A model generated the notes under the pieces. It made no database searches. It was not told where the DNA came from and saw nothing but the letters and a program-made list of their open reading frames with translations. DNA of 64,000 bases from Alkalicoccobacillus murimartini. GTDB taxonomy: Bacteria; Bacillota; Bacilli; Bacillales; Bacillaceae_D. The stretch lies in contig NZ_JAUSUA010000003.1 of NCBI RefSeq assembly GCF_030813245.1, forward strand, positions 62,001 through 126,000. Direction: 5' to 3'. The position numbers and the translations under genes were made by a program. Below, piece by piece: positions 51,465-60,654 of this stretch; the stretch's first letter is position 1, and each line of letters opens with the position of its first letter.

Positions 51465-52778
51465 ATGACAAAAACCAAAGAAAAACAAGTGCACATAGGG
51501 GTTTTACTATATGGTTGTGGCCATCATCAAGCATCCTGGTTAATGCCCAATTCAAGCGTTGAACGGATAGGGGACATCTCTTATTATCAATCTTTAGCTC
51601 AATTATCGGAGAAGGGTTACTTTGATGCGGTGTTCTTCGCAGATAATCATTCATTTCAAGGGAACGATTCTAGCGAAATGCCAGCATTTTGGTTTGATCC
51701 GATTGTGAATCTAACCGCTATTTCTCAAGTCACAAGTCACATAGGATTAGTATCAACCATCTCAAGTACCTTTGCTAATCCTTTTACAGCGTCACGCCAA
51801 TTATTAAGCTTAGATCACTTAACAAAAGGACGCGTAGGGTGGAATCTCGTGACATCGATGAGGGATGTAGAGGCATTAAATCATAGCATGAATGAACTCC
51901 CTTCACACGATGAACGCTATGAAAAGGCAGACGAATTTGCAGCTCTTATGAATAAACTATTTCTTTCATGGGAACCTGAGGAGTTTGTACATAATCGAGA
52001 AGAGGGAACATTAATAAATCCTTCAAACATCAAGCCTTTTCATCACATTGGTGCACATTTTAATGTACAAGGTCCGTCTACTACGCCAAGAAGCCCACAA
52101 GGTAGACCTGTGTCAATGCAAGCAGGCGCATCTAAACAAGGTATTGCATTAGCCGCTAAATATGCCGATGCAGTCTATTCAGTGTCATGGAATCTAAAGC
52201 AAGCAAAAACCTTTCGCAAAAAATTAGATGAGCAGGTTAAACAAAGTCAGAACAGTCATAGACACATTAAAGTATTACCGGGATTAGTCACATATGTTGG
52301 CCGCACGTACGAGGAAGCGCTTGAAAAGAAAGCAGAATTAGATGAGCAATTACCTATTGAGACGGGGTTAAAACAATTGAGCTTTTTTACACAGCAAGAC
52401 TGCTCTCATTGGGAACTGGATAAAGCAGTGCCCCCATTACCCCCAGTAGAAGAATTTACAGGTCCCGTTGGTCGTTACGAAACCATACTCGAAATGATAA
52501 ATGATACACAACCAACCGTAAGAGAATTAATAGGATATCTGAGTGCAGGCGGTGGACATCACACACTGATAGGAACCCCTGAGCAAATAGTCGATCAGAT
52601 GCAAGTCTGGCTCGAAACGGGTGTCGCTGATGGATTTAATTTAATGCCTCCTACATTACCAGGTAGTTTAGATGACTTCGTTGAACTTATTGTTCCTGAA
52701 ATGCAGAGGAGGGGGATTTATAGGGAAGAATATGAAGGTCAGAGTTTTCGTGAGCATTTGGGGTTGGAAATAAATTAG
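51465..52778 (+). CDS. LLM-class flavin-dependent monooxygenase (NtaA/SnaA/DszA type)
   Basis: 437 residues from ATG 51465 (RBS GAGGTG); TTG 51450 precedes that RBS. Luciferase-like barrel with the long insertions of the NtaA group: FFADNHSFQGND, STISSTFANPFTASRQLLSLDHLTKGRVGWNLVTS, QGPSTTPRSPQGRPVSMQAG. Needs reduced FMN and oxidises S- or N-heterocycles, amines or sulfonates. 15 nt behind the SDR and under the TPP riboswitch, so probably acts in thiamine-precursor salvage. Confidence 0.88.
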   Translation: MTKTKEKQVHIGVLLYGCGHHQASWLMPNSSVERIGDISYYQSLAQLSEKGYFDAVFFADNHSFQGNDSSEMPAFWFDPIVNLTAISQVTSHIGLVSTISSTFANPFTASRQLLSLDHLTKGRVGWNLVTSMRDVEALNHSMNELPSHDERYEKADEFAALMNKLFLSWEPEEFVHNREEGTLINPSNIKPFHHIGAHFNVQGPSTTPRSPQGRPVSMQAGASKQGIALAAKYADAVYSVSWNLKQAKTFRKKLDEQVKQSQNSHRHIKVLPGLVTYVGRTYEEALEKKAELDEQLPIETGLKQLSFFTQQDCSHWELDKAVPPLPPVEEFTGPVGRYETILEMINDTQPTVRELIGYLSAGGGHHTLIGTPEQIVDQMQVWLETGVADGFNLMPPTLPGSLDDFVELIVPEMQRRGIYREEYEGQSFREHLGLEIN

Positions 52779-52935
52779 TTATTAAAAAGATAGTAAGGTA
52801 GTAAAGGAATTACACATTTTAAAGATGAAATTATTGAAACAAAGTATCTTTTCTGGCTTATCATGATCTGATAAAAATGAATGACGAATGTGTTTGTTTT
52901 GGCAACTAAAAACTCAATACTTATATAATAATTCA

Positions 52936-52964
52936 AAATCCTGTATATGCAGGATTTTTTCTTT
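52936..52964 (+). terminator. Terminator of the TPP-controlled operon
   Basis: AAATCCTG / CAGGATTT stem then TTTTCTTT, about 160 nt past the monooxygenase. Confidence 0.75.
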
Positions 52965-53013
52965 CAATATTGAAGGGTTTAAAAGACATATATCCTGAAA
53001 GGTGGCTTTTTCC

Positions 53014-53754
53014 GTGTATGAATTAGATTTCTACAATAAAGTCGGAAAAATAAATGGCTGGGATTTTAGTCATTTACAGGTTAGTACAGAAGGAGTTAAG
53101 TGGAATTTTTATGAAGAAGTTAAGAAGAGGAGTCTACAGTCTGATGTCCTTTTGGATCTTGGTACTGGCGGTGGGGAGAACTTACTAAGACTAGCTCCTG
53201 CATTTTTATTTTTAGTTGGAATTGATTTCTCGAGTGGAATGATTGAAAAAGCAAACAAGAATCTTGGTGAATCTGACCACTTGAATATACGCTTCTCTCA
53301 GATGAATAACGATGATTTACAATTTCCTCATCAATTCTTTGATAGAATTTCCAGCTGTCATGCCCCGTTTCATTCAATGGAAGTGGCTAAAGTGCTAAGA
53401 GATGGGGGAACCTTCATGACACAACAAGTAAGTGAAGCTGATAAGTTAAACATCAAGCTAGCTTTTGGAAGAGGTCAAGCTTATGAAGAAAAGGATGGAT
53501 CGTTAAAGGAACGCTATGTTAAGGAACTAGAAGAAGCAGGATTCTCGTCTGTTCAATCCTATGAGTATGATTCAATAGAATATTATAAACGACCAGAAGA
53601 CTTGCTATTCTTACTTAAACATACTCCGATCATCCCTGAATTTGCAGAAGACGATAGTGACATAGACATATTCAATCAATTTATTAAAGAGAATATGACG
53701 GAGAAAGGGATTAGAACAAATTCTAAAAGATTCTTATTGGTAGCTAATAAGTAA
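53014..53754 (+). CDS. SAM-dependent methyltransferase
   Basis: 246 residues from GTG 53014, which has AAAGGTGG 8 nt upstream; GTG 53002 overlaps that RBS. Class I Rossmann methyltransferase: motif I LLDLGTGGGENLLRLA, GIDFSSGMIEKANKN, and the post-motif LRDGGTFMTQQ. Substrate unknown. Confidence 0.83.
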   Translation: MYELDFYNKVGKINGWDFSHLQVSTEGVKWNFYEEVKKRSLQSDVLLDLGTGGGENLLRLAPAFLFLVGIDFSSGMIEKANKNLGESDHLNIRFSQMNNDDLQFPHQFFDRISSCHAPFHSMEVAKVLRDGGTFMTQQVSEADKLNIKLAFGRGQAYEEKDGSLKERYVKELEEAGFSSVQSYEYDSIEYYKRPEDLLFLLKHTPIIPEFAEDDSDIDIFNQFIKENMTEKGIRTNSKRFLLVANK

Positions 53755-53834
53755 ATAGTTATTCAAATCTTTAAAATGTAAAAGGACAGTTCTATGATAA
53801 CAGAGCTAAAGAAATAGGGAGGGGCAAGAATCAC

Positions 53835-54590
53835 ATGTCTGAAACAAATCTAGAGAAATATCAAAATCCTGAAAAATATGATGAGCTGTATGAGCATTAC
53901 CAAGATGATTATCTGTACATAATGGAATACGCGCGTCACATTAATCGACCTATCATCGATCTTGCTTGTGGAACAGGCAGAGTAACCATCCCACTGTCTA
54001 AAAAGGGATTAACCATGATAGGCGTAGATTTGCACGCGGGTATGTTAGATAGAGCTAAGCAAAAGGCTACTCAAGAGCAACTTGATATCCGATTTGAACA
54101 GCAGGATTGCAGCAATCTTGATTTGGGAGTTCAATCTCCGTTGATCTTCATGACGGGTAATTCATTTCAGCATTTTCTCACGAACGAAAGTCAGGATGCG
54201 TTATTTGAATCTGTGAAAAAGCACCTGGCATCTGGGGGGGGATTTATCTTTGATACAAGAAATCCTATATTGGCTGAATTATCAGCGGGGGATGTTTCAG
54301 AAGAGCGTTATCTGAATTCGAATAATCAAACGGTAATTGAAAAACATACAGAAGAGTACGATCATCATTCTCAGATTTTACATTGTACGACTGAAACAAT
54401 AATTCAAGAGCGAGAACAGAGTATTCAACAATCAACCGAGTCGATTGCTCTTCGCTATACATATCCATTGGAACTCAAACGATTACTGGCAACGCATGGC
54501 TTTGAATGGATAAACATACATGGGTCCTGGAAGAAAACTGTTTTTGAAGAAAGCAGTCCTCAAATGATTGTTCATTGTAAAATTGGATAA
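53835..54590 (+). CDS. SAM-dependent methyltransferase
   Basis: 251 residues. Motif I IIDLACGTGRVTIPLSKKG, GVDLHAGMLDRAKQKA, QDCSNLDLG, GGGFIFDTRNP. Resembles the bacillary YqeM/methyltransferase-25 group. Not obviously paralogous to the preceding methyltransferase, 80 nt upstream. RBS AGGGAGGGG. Confidence 0.83.
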   Translation: MSETNLEKYQNPEKYDELYEHYQDDYLYIMEYARHINRPIIDLACGTGRVTIPLSKKGLTMIGVDLHAGMLDRAKQKATQEQLDIRFEQQDCSNLDLGVQSPLIFMTGNSFQHFLTNESQDALFESVKKHLASGGGFIFDTRNPILAELSAGDVSEERYLNSNNQTVIEKHTEEYDHHSQILHCTTETIIQEREQSIQQSTESIALRYTYPLELKRLLATHGFEWINIHGSWKKTVFEESSPQMIVHCKIG

Positions 54591-54671
54591 TTATTTATAT
54601 AGCTTTAAAGACAAATAAGTAATTTACCCTAGTATACCTCAGCTATGTAGCGTGGATTACTTTATCAGTAT

Positions 54672-55103
54672 TTAATTACGAGTAAATTTTATATGATTAT
54701 GTTTTTCTTGTAATATACGTACAAATTCCTCGATATTTTCTGGAGCGATGATGAACGTCTTATATGGCTTATATTGTATGATATAGCTTTCTAACGAGAG
54801 GGCTGTACTTGAGACTAAGGGCATAGTGTTTCGTTCAATTGTTTCTATTTTCTCAATACTAATTGAACGACTAAAAGGTCCTTGTTTGACGACTAACGTA
54901 TTCTCTGAAATCCAATAGGAAGTACCGAACCAACACCATAAAAAGTATATGCCAAATGGTATGAGCAAACCCGTTATTACAAAAATAGAGACAAGGTCAG
55001 CGTCAAAAATAAAAGGAAATGAAGCACCGAAACCAATTAAAAATAAACCTACTGGTAGCAGAATAAGACCATATAGTAAATCTTTTTTCGGTTTGAATAT
55101 CAT
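54672..55103 (-). CDS. Bacterial PH-domain membrane protein (SunI/YyaB-like)
   Basis: 143 residues from ATG 55103 (AAAGGGTG). Two membrane helices (about 8-30 and 36-58), then a bacterial pleckstrin-homology domain (about 60-135; YWISENTLVVKQGPFSRSISIEKIETIE). The bPH_4 group includes the sublancin immunity protein SunI; an immunity role here is only an analogy. Confidence 0.72.
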   Translation of the reverse strand: MIFKPKKDLLYGLILLPVGLFLIGFGASFPFIFDADLVSIFVITGLLIPFGIYFLWCWFGTSYWISENTLVVKQGPFSRSISIEKIETIERNTMPLVSSTALSLESYIIQYKPYKTFIIAPENIEEFVRILQEKHNHIKFTRN

Positions 55104-55268
55104 ACAATAACACCCTTTTTTTATATGGTTTATCTTTATTATATAGAAAATTTTGGGTGGATGAGAGTTTATTTTAGAATAGTACGCTATTTTAGTTTTA
55201 CGCATGGATTAAACTGGTTATGGGTATATGTGGAATAAGTCACTCGTAATGCTGAGAGGGGAACATAG

Positions 55269-55847
55269 ATGATGACCAGTTGGGTACGAGTTTGGATTCA
55301 GCCAGGGGAGGTTACAAGGGAAAAGATTGAGGGAAAGAGAAATGAAACATTGTCTTTTTTACTTGTTGCCGTTTTTGGAGCCATTTTTTCATTTTTACTG
55401 ATTGACCAAATAAATCGAGATTTTGATGTGTCGTTTAATCTGTGGATAGCCAGCACAATTGGACTTATAGTCTCTCCCATTTTATTTACCTTGAGCGCTT
55501 GGTTCGTAGCGGTAATTGGTAGATGGATGGGTGGAGAAGGGCTTGCCTCTGATGTCAGAATAGCTCTATTATGGGGGCAAATCCTGCCCTCAGTAGCAAT
55601 TTGGGGTATACGACTTGTAGAATTTCTTATAAATGGGGAGGCTTCTGTCGTTCCTTCATCACGTGATCAATCTCTAGCTAATATGGTTGTGGCTGGATTA
55701 TCGATATGGATTTGGGTTCTTTCTTTACAAGCAGTTGCCGAAGCGCATCGTTTCTCAGCCTGGAAATCATTATTAATCTACATCATATTCATTCTTTTTC
55801 TTTTCTTATTCCAAAGGTTGATGGATTTTATACAGTGGTTGATTTAA
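55269..55847 (+). CDS. Yip1-family membrane protein
   Basis: 192 residues. Starts with WVRVWIQPGEVTREK, the usual N-terminal signature of bacterial Yip1 domains, then five membrane helices. RBS AGAGGGGAAC. Function unknown. Confidence 0.78.
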   Translation: MMTSWVRVWIQPGEVTREKIEGKRNETLSFLLVAVFGAIFSFLLIDQINRDFDVSFNLWIASTIGLIVSPILFTLSAWFVAVIGRWMGGEGLASDVRIALLWGQILPSVAIWGIRLVEFLINGEASVVPSSRDQSLANMVVAGLSIWIWVLSLQAVAEAHRFSAWKSLLIYIIFILFLFLFQRLMDFIQWLI

Positions 55848-55995
55848 GGATTAGGAATTCTTTGAATCAACTTAATGTTTTTATTACATTGAGCTTACAG
55901 AAGAGCTAGACATGTAGGGAGCACATTTACTCGGAAGAGATATCTGTAAAAAGAAGCACTTCTCATAAACTTACAGTTGAATAAGGAAGAGTAAA

Positions 55996-56030
55996 AACAC
56001 CAATTCTCATTAAAGAATCGGTGTTCTTTT
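55996..56030. terminator. Bidirectional terminator
   Basis: AACACCAATTC / GAATCGGTGTT arms, then CTTTTAATT on the right and AAAA on the left. Confidence 0.75.
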
Positions 56031-56032
56031 AA

Positions 56033-56389
56033 TTATTTTTCTTTCCGCAAAATCTTCTCCATCTTTTTTCCTTTTGCCAATTCATCGATCAACTTATCTA
56101 AATAACGAATTTCACGCATCGTTGTTTCTTCAATATCCTCTACCCGTACACCACAGACCACGCCTTTGATCAAGCTTCGAGATGGATTCATGTTCGTTGC
56201 TTCTGCAAAAAACGTCTCAAAATCGGTTTTATTTTTTATCACGACTTCTAACTCTTCCTGGCTATAGCCGGTTAACCAACGGATGATTTCATCGACTTCT
56301 TCTTTGCTGCGGCCTTTCTTCTCTGCTTTCGTAACGTAATGAGGATAGACACTTGCGAAGCTTGTTGTATAAATTCTATGTTTGTTCAT
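56033..56389 (-). CDS. DUF2200-family protein
   Basis: 118 residues. [38 protein letters not shown] and the Arg/Glu-rich C-terminus [14 protein letters not shown] are the recognisable parts of DUF2200. Soluble and charged. RBS TGAGGGTA. Biochemical role unknown. Confidence 0.82.
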   Translation of the reverse strand: MNKHRIYTTSFASVYPHYVTKAEKKGRSKEEVDEIIRWLTGYSQEELEVVIKNKTDFETFFAEATNMNPSRSLIKGVVCGVRVEDIEETTMREIRYLDKLIDELAKGKKMEKILRKEK

Positions 56390-56522
56390 GAGATACCCTC
56401 ACTTATCTAATTTTTCTTTAGTGTAGCATGAAAATTAATGGACAACACCTTACGCAGTAGTGAATTAACCTGGTTTGAAGTTTTTTCAAGTAAGGTATAT
56501 CCATAAAAAGGGGATGTTCTGA

Positions 56523-56939
56523 ATGAAAAGTTTACTATATCTTATATCCTGTACTATTTTTCTTATGGCATGTGGTAATCCTGGTTATGAACCAAGATAC
56601 TTTTCAGGAGAGTCTGAGCATTTTCAAGGAGAAATCGAGCTAGAATTAAAACCAACAACTGAAGCAACTTTTGAAACAGCGCATGTGGAGCTCACATATA
56701 GTGGAGAGGGAGAGTACAAGGGTTCCATAAGAATAGAAACCATTGAGGGCTATGGTATTCCAAGCACAAGTAGCGGAGCATCTCCTAATGAAGAGGGTGT
56801 CTACATGAAAGAATACGGGAATTATGGGGTAGAAGGTGCGTACGAAAATGGAGGGAACTTTGGAATAGAAATTCACTGGAGAGATGGGGGAGAGGAACAT
56901 TCAGAAAGTATCTATTTTGAGGAAATGGATGATAGTTGA
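56523..56939 (+). CDS. Small acidic lipoprotein
   Basis: 138 residues. Signal peptide with lipobox LMAC (Cys17). Mature part is Glu/Gly-rich with GYGIPSTSSGASPNEEG and NYGVEGAYENGGNFGIE, beta-sandwich-like. RBS AGGGGATG. Not recognised. Confidence 0.7.
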   Translation: MKSLLYLISCTIFLMACGNPGYEPRYFSGESEHFQGEIELELKPTTEATFETAHVELTYSGEGEYKGSIRIETIEGYGIPSTSSGASPNEEGVYMKEYGNYGVEGAYENGGNFGIEIHWRDGGEEHSESIYFEEMDDS

Positions 56940-57002
56940 AAATTTCTATTTACAAACAACCAACAACAGCGTAGTATAAATAAAAATTCCATATAAAAGG
57001 CA

Positions 57003-57283
57003 ATGAAGAGAAGAGTAGGCATATAAGCGGTCTACAGAGACCTCCGGGAGCTGAGAAGGAGGGGTTAGGGAATATGCTGAAACAAGTCTCGGAGCTGTGT
57101 ATCGGATTGATGAGGTTGATCATGATGGTGCAACGGGTTCTCCCGTTATAGAGATAGAGTATCGCAGGTTATGACCATGCCGTACTTGATGAGGCTTCTT
57201 TAGTGATACAAGAAGCAAAATGGGGTGGCACCGCGACGGATACTCGCCCCCAAAACAATTTGTTTTGGGGGTGAGTTTTTTTT
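57003..57283 (+). ncRNA. T-box riboswitch with terminator
   Basis: Stem I with GAAGAGAAGAGTAGG, AGAGA bulge (57037-57043 region), CCTCC/GGAGG apical stem and the helix GCATAT/ATATGC. The T-box TGGGGTGGCACCGCG lies near 57220-57234, followed by the terminator CTCGCCCCCAAAACA / TGTTTTGGGGGTGAG (57243-57275) and T8. The codon in the specifier-loop position reads AAC, followed by A (GCTGAAACAAG), pointing to tRNA-Asn; this reading is tentative. It controls an MFS transporter and no synthetase or biosynthesis gene. Confidence 0.93.
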
Positions 57284-57321
57284 ATTTGATTTACACATTC
57301 AAATAAAAGGGTGGCGTGTCT

Positions 57322-58539
57322 ATGTATAGATGGAAATATCCATTATTGCTTTTAGGTGGGATTGGCGTCTCTAATATTGGTGGATGGGTGTATTTAATTG
57401 CTCTGAATCTTATTGTGATTAAAGAAACGGGTTCGGCGCTTGCTGTTTCAATGCTTTATATATTAGGACCGCTTGCAGCGATTTGTACGAATGCATGGGC
57501 TGGGAGTTTTATTGATCGAATGAATTCACGCAAGCTGATGATTGGAATAGATGTCTTCAGAGCTATATGTATTGCCTTGATTCCATTTATGCCTTCACTT
57601 GTGTATGTATATGTATTGGCCTTTATCATCAATTTGGGTTCGGCCATTTTTGAACCGACTGCAATGGTTTATATGACAAAGTTGATCCCTGAGAAGGATC
57701 GGCAACGGTTTAATGCATTGCGTGGATTTATCGATTCAGCTGGTACACTTTTAGGTCCTATGATTGCAGGTCTTTTATTCTGGATGGGCACGCCGTATAC
57801 AGCGATTCATGTAAATGCGGTAGCTCTTATCCTATCTTCACTTGTTATTCTACTCTTACCAAATGTGGATTCATTAAAAAGTAACGAGATAGAAGAACGG
57901 ATTACCTGGAGAATGATCAAAGATGATTTTCGTGTAGTCCTCAGGTTCAGTCGAAAGTCCACTTATGTGGTGAAGGTCTATCTTTTATTTTGTGGAACAG
58001 TTGTTTTTATGACCGCAATTGATTCAATAGAAGCTGTCTTTGCAAAGGATGTTTTATTCATGTCTGATACGAATTACGGCTTTCTATTAAGTATTTTTGG
58101 AGGGGGAATTATCCTAGGTACCATCATTAATTCTGTCTTTTCAAAACAACTGGCTTTAAATTTTCTAATGGGCTTTGGTACGGTATTTTGTGCAATAGGT
58201 TATCTCATTTATTATAGCTCAATAAATTATTATAGCGCTGCGATAGGTATGTTCATCATGGGCTTTGCCTGCATATTTGCAAATACGGGTTTTCTGACAT
58301 TCTACCAAAATCAAGTGCCTGTTAAGATGATGGGCCGATTTAGCAGTATATTTGACATCATAGAATCTGCACTCATTATCGTTTTTGTCATTTTGGTGGG
58401 TGGAGCGGCAGAACTCACAGCTATTCGTCCAGTTGGATTAATAGGATCTGGAGGTTTTCTACTACTCGGAATTGTACTATACGTTGTTGTTATGAGGAGA
58501 GGGCGGAGGCGTTATTTTAGTAGTGAAAGCTCTGTATAA
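57322..58539 (+). CDS. MFS transporter controlled by a T-box
   Basis: 405 residues from ATG 57322 (AAAGGGTGG 7 nt upstream; GTG 57316 is too close). About 12 membrane helices in two halves, motif-A-like SFIDRMNSRKLMIG between helices 2 and 3. The sequence resembles the macrolide/enterobactin-exporter branch (MFS_3), that is efflux and not amino-acid uptake. With a T-box leader it is expressed when the cognate tRNA is uncharged. Confidence 0.87.
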   Translation: MYRWKYPLLLLGGIGVSNIGGWVYLIALNLIVIKETGSALAVSMLYILGPLAAICTNAWAGSFIDRMNSRKLMIGIDVFRAICIALIPFMPSLVYVYVLAFIINLGSAIFEPTAMVYMTKLIPEKDRQRFNALRGFIDSAGTLLGPMIAGLLFWMGTPYTAIHVNAVALILSSLVILLLPNVDSLKSNEIEERITWRMIKDDFRVVLRFSRKSTYVVKVYLLFCGTVVFMTAIDSIEAVFAKDVLFMSDTNYGFLLSIFGGGIILGTIINSVFSKQLALNFLMGFGTVFCAIGYLIYYSSINYYSAAIGMFIMGFACIFANTGFLTFYQNQVPVKMMGRFSSIFDIIESALIIVFVILVGGAAELTAIRPVGLIGSGGFLLLGIVLYVVVMRRGRRRYFSSESSV

Positions 58540-58545
58540 AGAAGT

Positions 58546-58578
58546 ACCCGAGAAGATAGTAAGTCTTCTTGGGTCTTT
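58546..58578 (+). terminator. Terminator of the MFS gene
   Basis: ACCCGAGAAGA / TCTTCTTGGGT stem then CTTTC. Confidence 0.72.
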
Positions 58579-58664
58579 CATTACACGTCGGATTTCTTCC
58601 TATAGTTACTTCTAACGATATAACACTATTGAAGGGATAAGAGGATAGGGTTAATCATTTAGAT

Positions 58665-58697
58665 AGTTGTACGTATATGCTAATGGTGTTAGCATAT
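58665..58697 (+). promoter_or_regulatory. AraR-like half-site and 9-bp dyad upstream of the arabinanase
   Basis: AGTTGTACGTATATGC (58665-58680) matches the AraR operator ATTTGTACGTACAAAT at 11 of 16 positions. Overlapping it is a perfect dyad ATATGCTAA (58675-58683) / TTAGCATAT (58689-58697). Confidence 0.5.
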
Positions 58698-58699
58698 AA

Positions 58700-58715
58700 A
58701 TGAAAGCGTTATCAT
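58700..58715 (+). promoter_or_regulatory. cre site (CcpA)
   Basis: TGAAAGCGTTATCA within 58700-58715, a good match to the catabolite-repression consensus and identical to the site at 60618. Confidence 0.8.
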
Positions 58716-58740
58716 AAAACAAGCGAAGGGAGTTTGAACA

Positions 58741-60387
58741 ATGAAAATATCTCGAAGAAGAGGGTGGATTGTTTGTGCCTTGATGATTTGTTTGTTGACG
58801 TTGGGATTGTACAGTGAAAATGGAGGGGCTAAGATGAATGGTCATGTGAACGAGGACGCAATAGAATTTCAAAATGCTACTGTACATGACCCATCAATTG
58901 TGAAAGAAGGGGACATGTACTATGTGATAGGTTCACATATTGATGGGGCTAAATCTAATGATCTGATTAATTGGGAGAATTACACGAATGGATACACCAC
59001 TCCTGGTAACACAATGTACGGAGATCTCTCAGAGAATTTGGCGGAATCTTTTTTATGGGCTGGAGAGAATGATGCAGACAGTCGTGGTGGGTATGCCGTC
59101 TGGGCACCTGAGGTTATTTGGAATGAGCAATATGTTCATGAGGACGGAACGGAAGGTGCTTATATGATTTACTATAGTGTTTCTTCTACCTATATACGAT
59201 CAGCTGTTGGTTACGCCGTTTCTAAAGATATGGAAGGGCCTTTTGAGTATGTAGATACAGTGATGTATTCAGGGTTTTATGATCATGAAGCTTATGATCA
59301 TAATAGTGATGTGAATAAACATTGGGCAAATACGAATATCTCCGACTTAATAGACGAAGGAGTATTTGAGGAACCTAATCCTGAATGGTTCACGGATGAT
59401 GGTCGCTACAACTATCGTCTTTTCACTAATTCTATTGATGCTAATTTATTCTTTGATGAATCCGGAGATCTTTGGATGACATACGGTTCTTGGGCGGGAG
59501 GAATATTTGTTTTAGAAGTAGATCCTACAACTGGTAAGCCAATATATCCTGGTGAGGACGGAGTAACAGAGGATGGAAGAATGATCGATCGGTATTTTGG
59601 AACGAAGATTGCTGGAGGGTTTGGACATTCCATTGAAGGTCCCTACGTTTATTATGATGAAGAGGAAGAATATTATTACCTTTTCACAACTTATGGAGGA
59701 TTAAGTTCGACAGGTGGGTATCAGATGAGAACATTCCGATCAACATCACCTGCGGGTCCATACGAAGACGGATCGGGTCAAGCCGCTGTTTTTCCTGATT
59801 CATTAGATGATGGAACAGTACGAAACAAAGTAGATAGTCGCGATCACGAAGGAATTGGAAATAAGTTAATGGGTAATTTTCTTATGGAAGACGGTAATCC
59901 AAGTTCGGGCTATGCGTCTCCAGGGCACAACTCAGTGTATGTAGATCCGGACTCTGGTAAGAGATTTGTAGTGTTTCACACACGTTTCCCTGATAGTGGA
60001 GAAATGCACGAGCTGCGTATTCATCAACTGTTTATGAATCAAGAAGGTTGGCCAGTGGCTGCGCCTTACCGACACGCTGGAGATGTTGGAGAAAGGGTAG
60101 AACGTCAGGACGTTATTGGAGAGTATGAAGTAATTGATCATGGAACAGACATAACTGCTGAAATTAAAAAGCCAAAGAATATCACGTTGGAGAAAAATAA
60201 TAAAGTCACAGGTGATATGAGTGGAAAATGGAAACGAATGGGGCACAATCGAGCAGAATTAGAAATAGAAGGACAGACATACGAAGGTGTTTTTCTAAAT
60301 CAATATAACCCGAACGAAGGCAAATACGTTATTACATTTACGTTAATGTCATCAGATGGAGAAGCATTATGGGGGACGTATAAATAA
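58741..60387 (+). CDS. Secreted GH43 arabinan endo-1,5-alpha-L-arabinanase
   Basis: 548 residues, very acidic. Signal peptide (about 1-25), five-bladed GH43 propeller with the three catalytic acids in TVHDPSI, SIDANLFFDE and HSIEGPYVYY, then a C-terminal beta domain (about 450-548). It resembles B. subtilis AbnB (YxiA), which cuts internal arabinan bonds. Preceded by cre and AraR-like sites and followed by an AraNPQ-like importer. Confidence 0.87.
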   Translation: MKISRRRGWIVCALMICLLTLGLYSENGGAKMNGHVNEDAIEFQNATVHDPSIVKEGDMYYVIGSHIDGAKSNDLINWENYTNGYTTPGNTMYGDLSENLAESFLWAGENDADSRGGYAVWAPEVIWNEQYVHEDGTEGAYMIYYSVSSTYIRSAVGYAVSKDMEGPFEYVDTVMYSGFYDHEAYDHNSDVNKHWANTNISDLIDEGVFEEPNPEWFTDDGRYNYRLFTNSIDANLFFDESGDLWMTYGSWAGGIFVLEVDPTTGKPIYPGEDGVTEDGRMIDRYFGTKIAGGFGHSIEGPYVYYDEEEEYYYLFTTYGGLSSTGGYQMRTFRSTSPAGPYEDGSGQAAVFPDSLDDGTVRNKVDSRDHEGIGNKLMGNFLMEDGNPSSGYASPGHNSVYVDPDSGKRFVVFHTRFPDSGEMHELRIHQLFMNQEGWPVAAPYRHAGDVGERVERQDVIGEYEVIDHGTDITAEIKKPKNITLEKNNKVTGDMSGKWKRMGHNRAELEIEGQTYEGVFLNQYNPNEGKYVITFTLMSSDGEALWGTYK

Positions 60388-60396
60388 AATGTGAGC

Positions 60397-60427
60397 AAAT
60401 CGCGAGAGGTAGACTCTCGCGATTTTT
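60397..60427 (+). terminator. Terminator of the arabinanase gene
   Basis: AAATCGCGAGAG / CTCTCGCGATTT stem then TTG. Confidence 0.8.
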
Positions 60428-60509
60428 GATGAAAAAAGTCGAAATTATTTGAGTCATTTAACTAAATAAATGGTTGCTAATCATTTAAACTGTCGTTATA
60501 ATTTGATTA

Positions 60510-60525
60510 AGTTATACGTACAAAT
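60510..60525 (+). promoter_or_regulatory. AraR operator
   Basis: AGTTATACGTACAAAT matches the AraR palindrome ATTTGTACGTACAAAT at 14 of 16 positions, about 130 nt upstream of the substrate-binding protein gene. Confidence 0.72.
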
Positions 60526-60617
60526 GACATATTTGAATATATTTATATAAATACGTGCGTATAAAAAAGAAAGTCGTTTAATAGAATAGAAAAGGTGCTT
60601 TTTTTATTTGTTTTATA

Positions 60618-60631
60618 TGAAAGCGTTATCA
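60618..60631 (+). promoter_or_regulatory. cre site (CcpA)
   Basis: TGAAAGCGTTATCA, immediately upstream of the importer RBS, so CcpA would block transcription in the leader. Confidence 0.8.
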
Positions 60632-60654
60632 TATTTGAAATAGGGGGAGTAAAG

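Noticed and set aside
60549-60562. ATACGTGCGTAT as a further AraR operator
   Set aside because: It is palindromic but its centre does not align with the AraR consensus.
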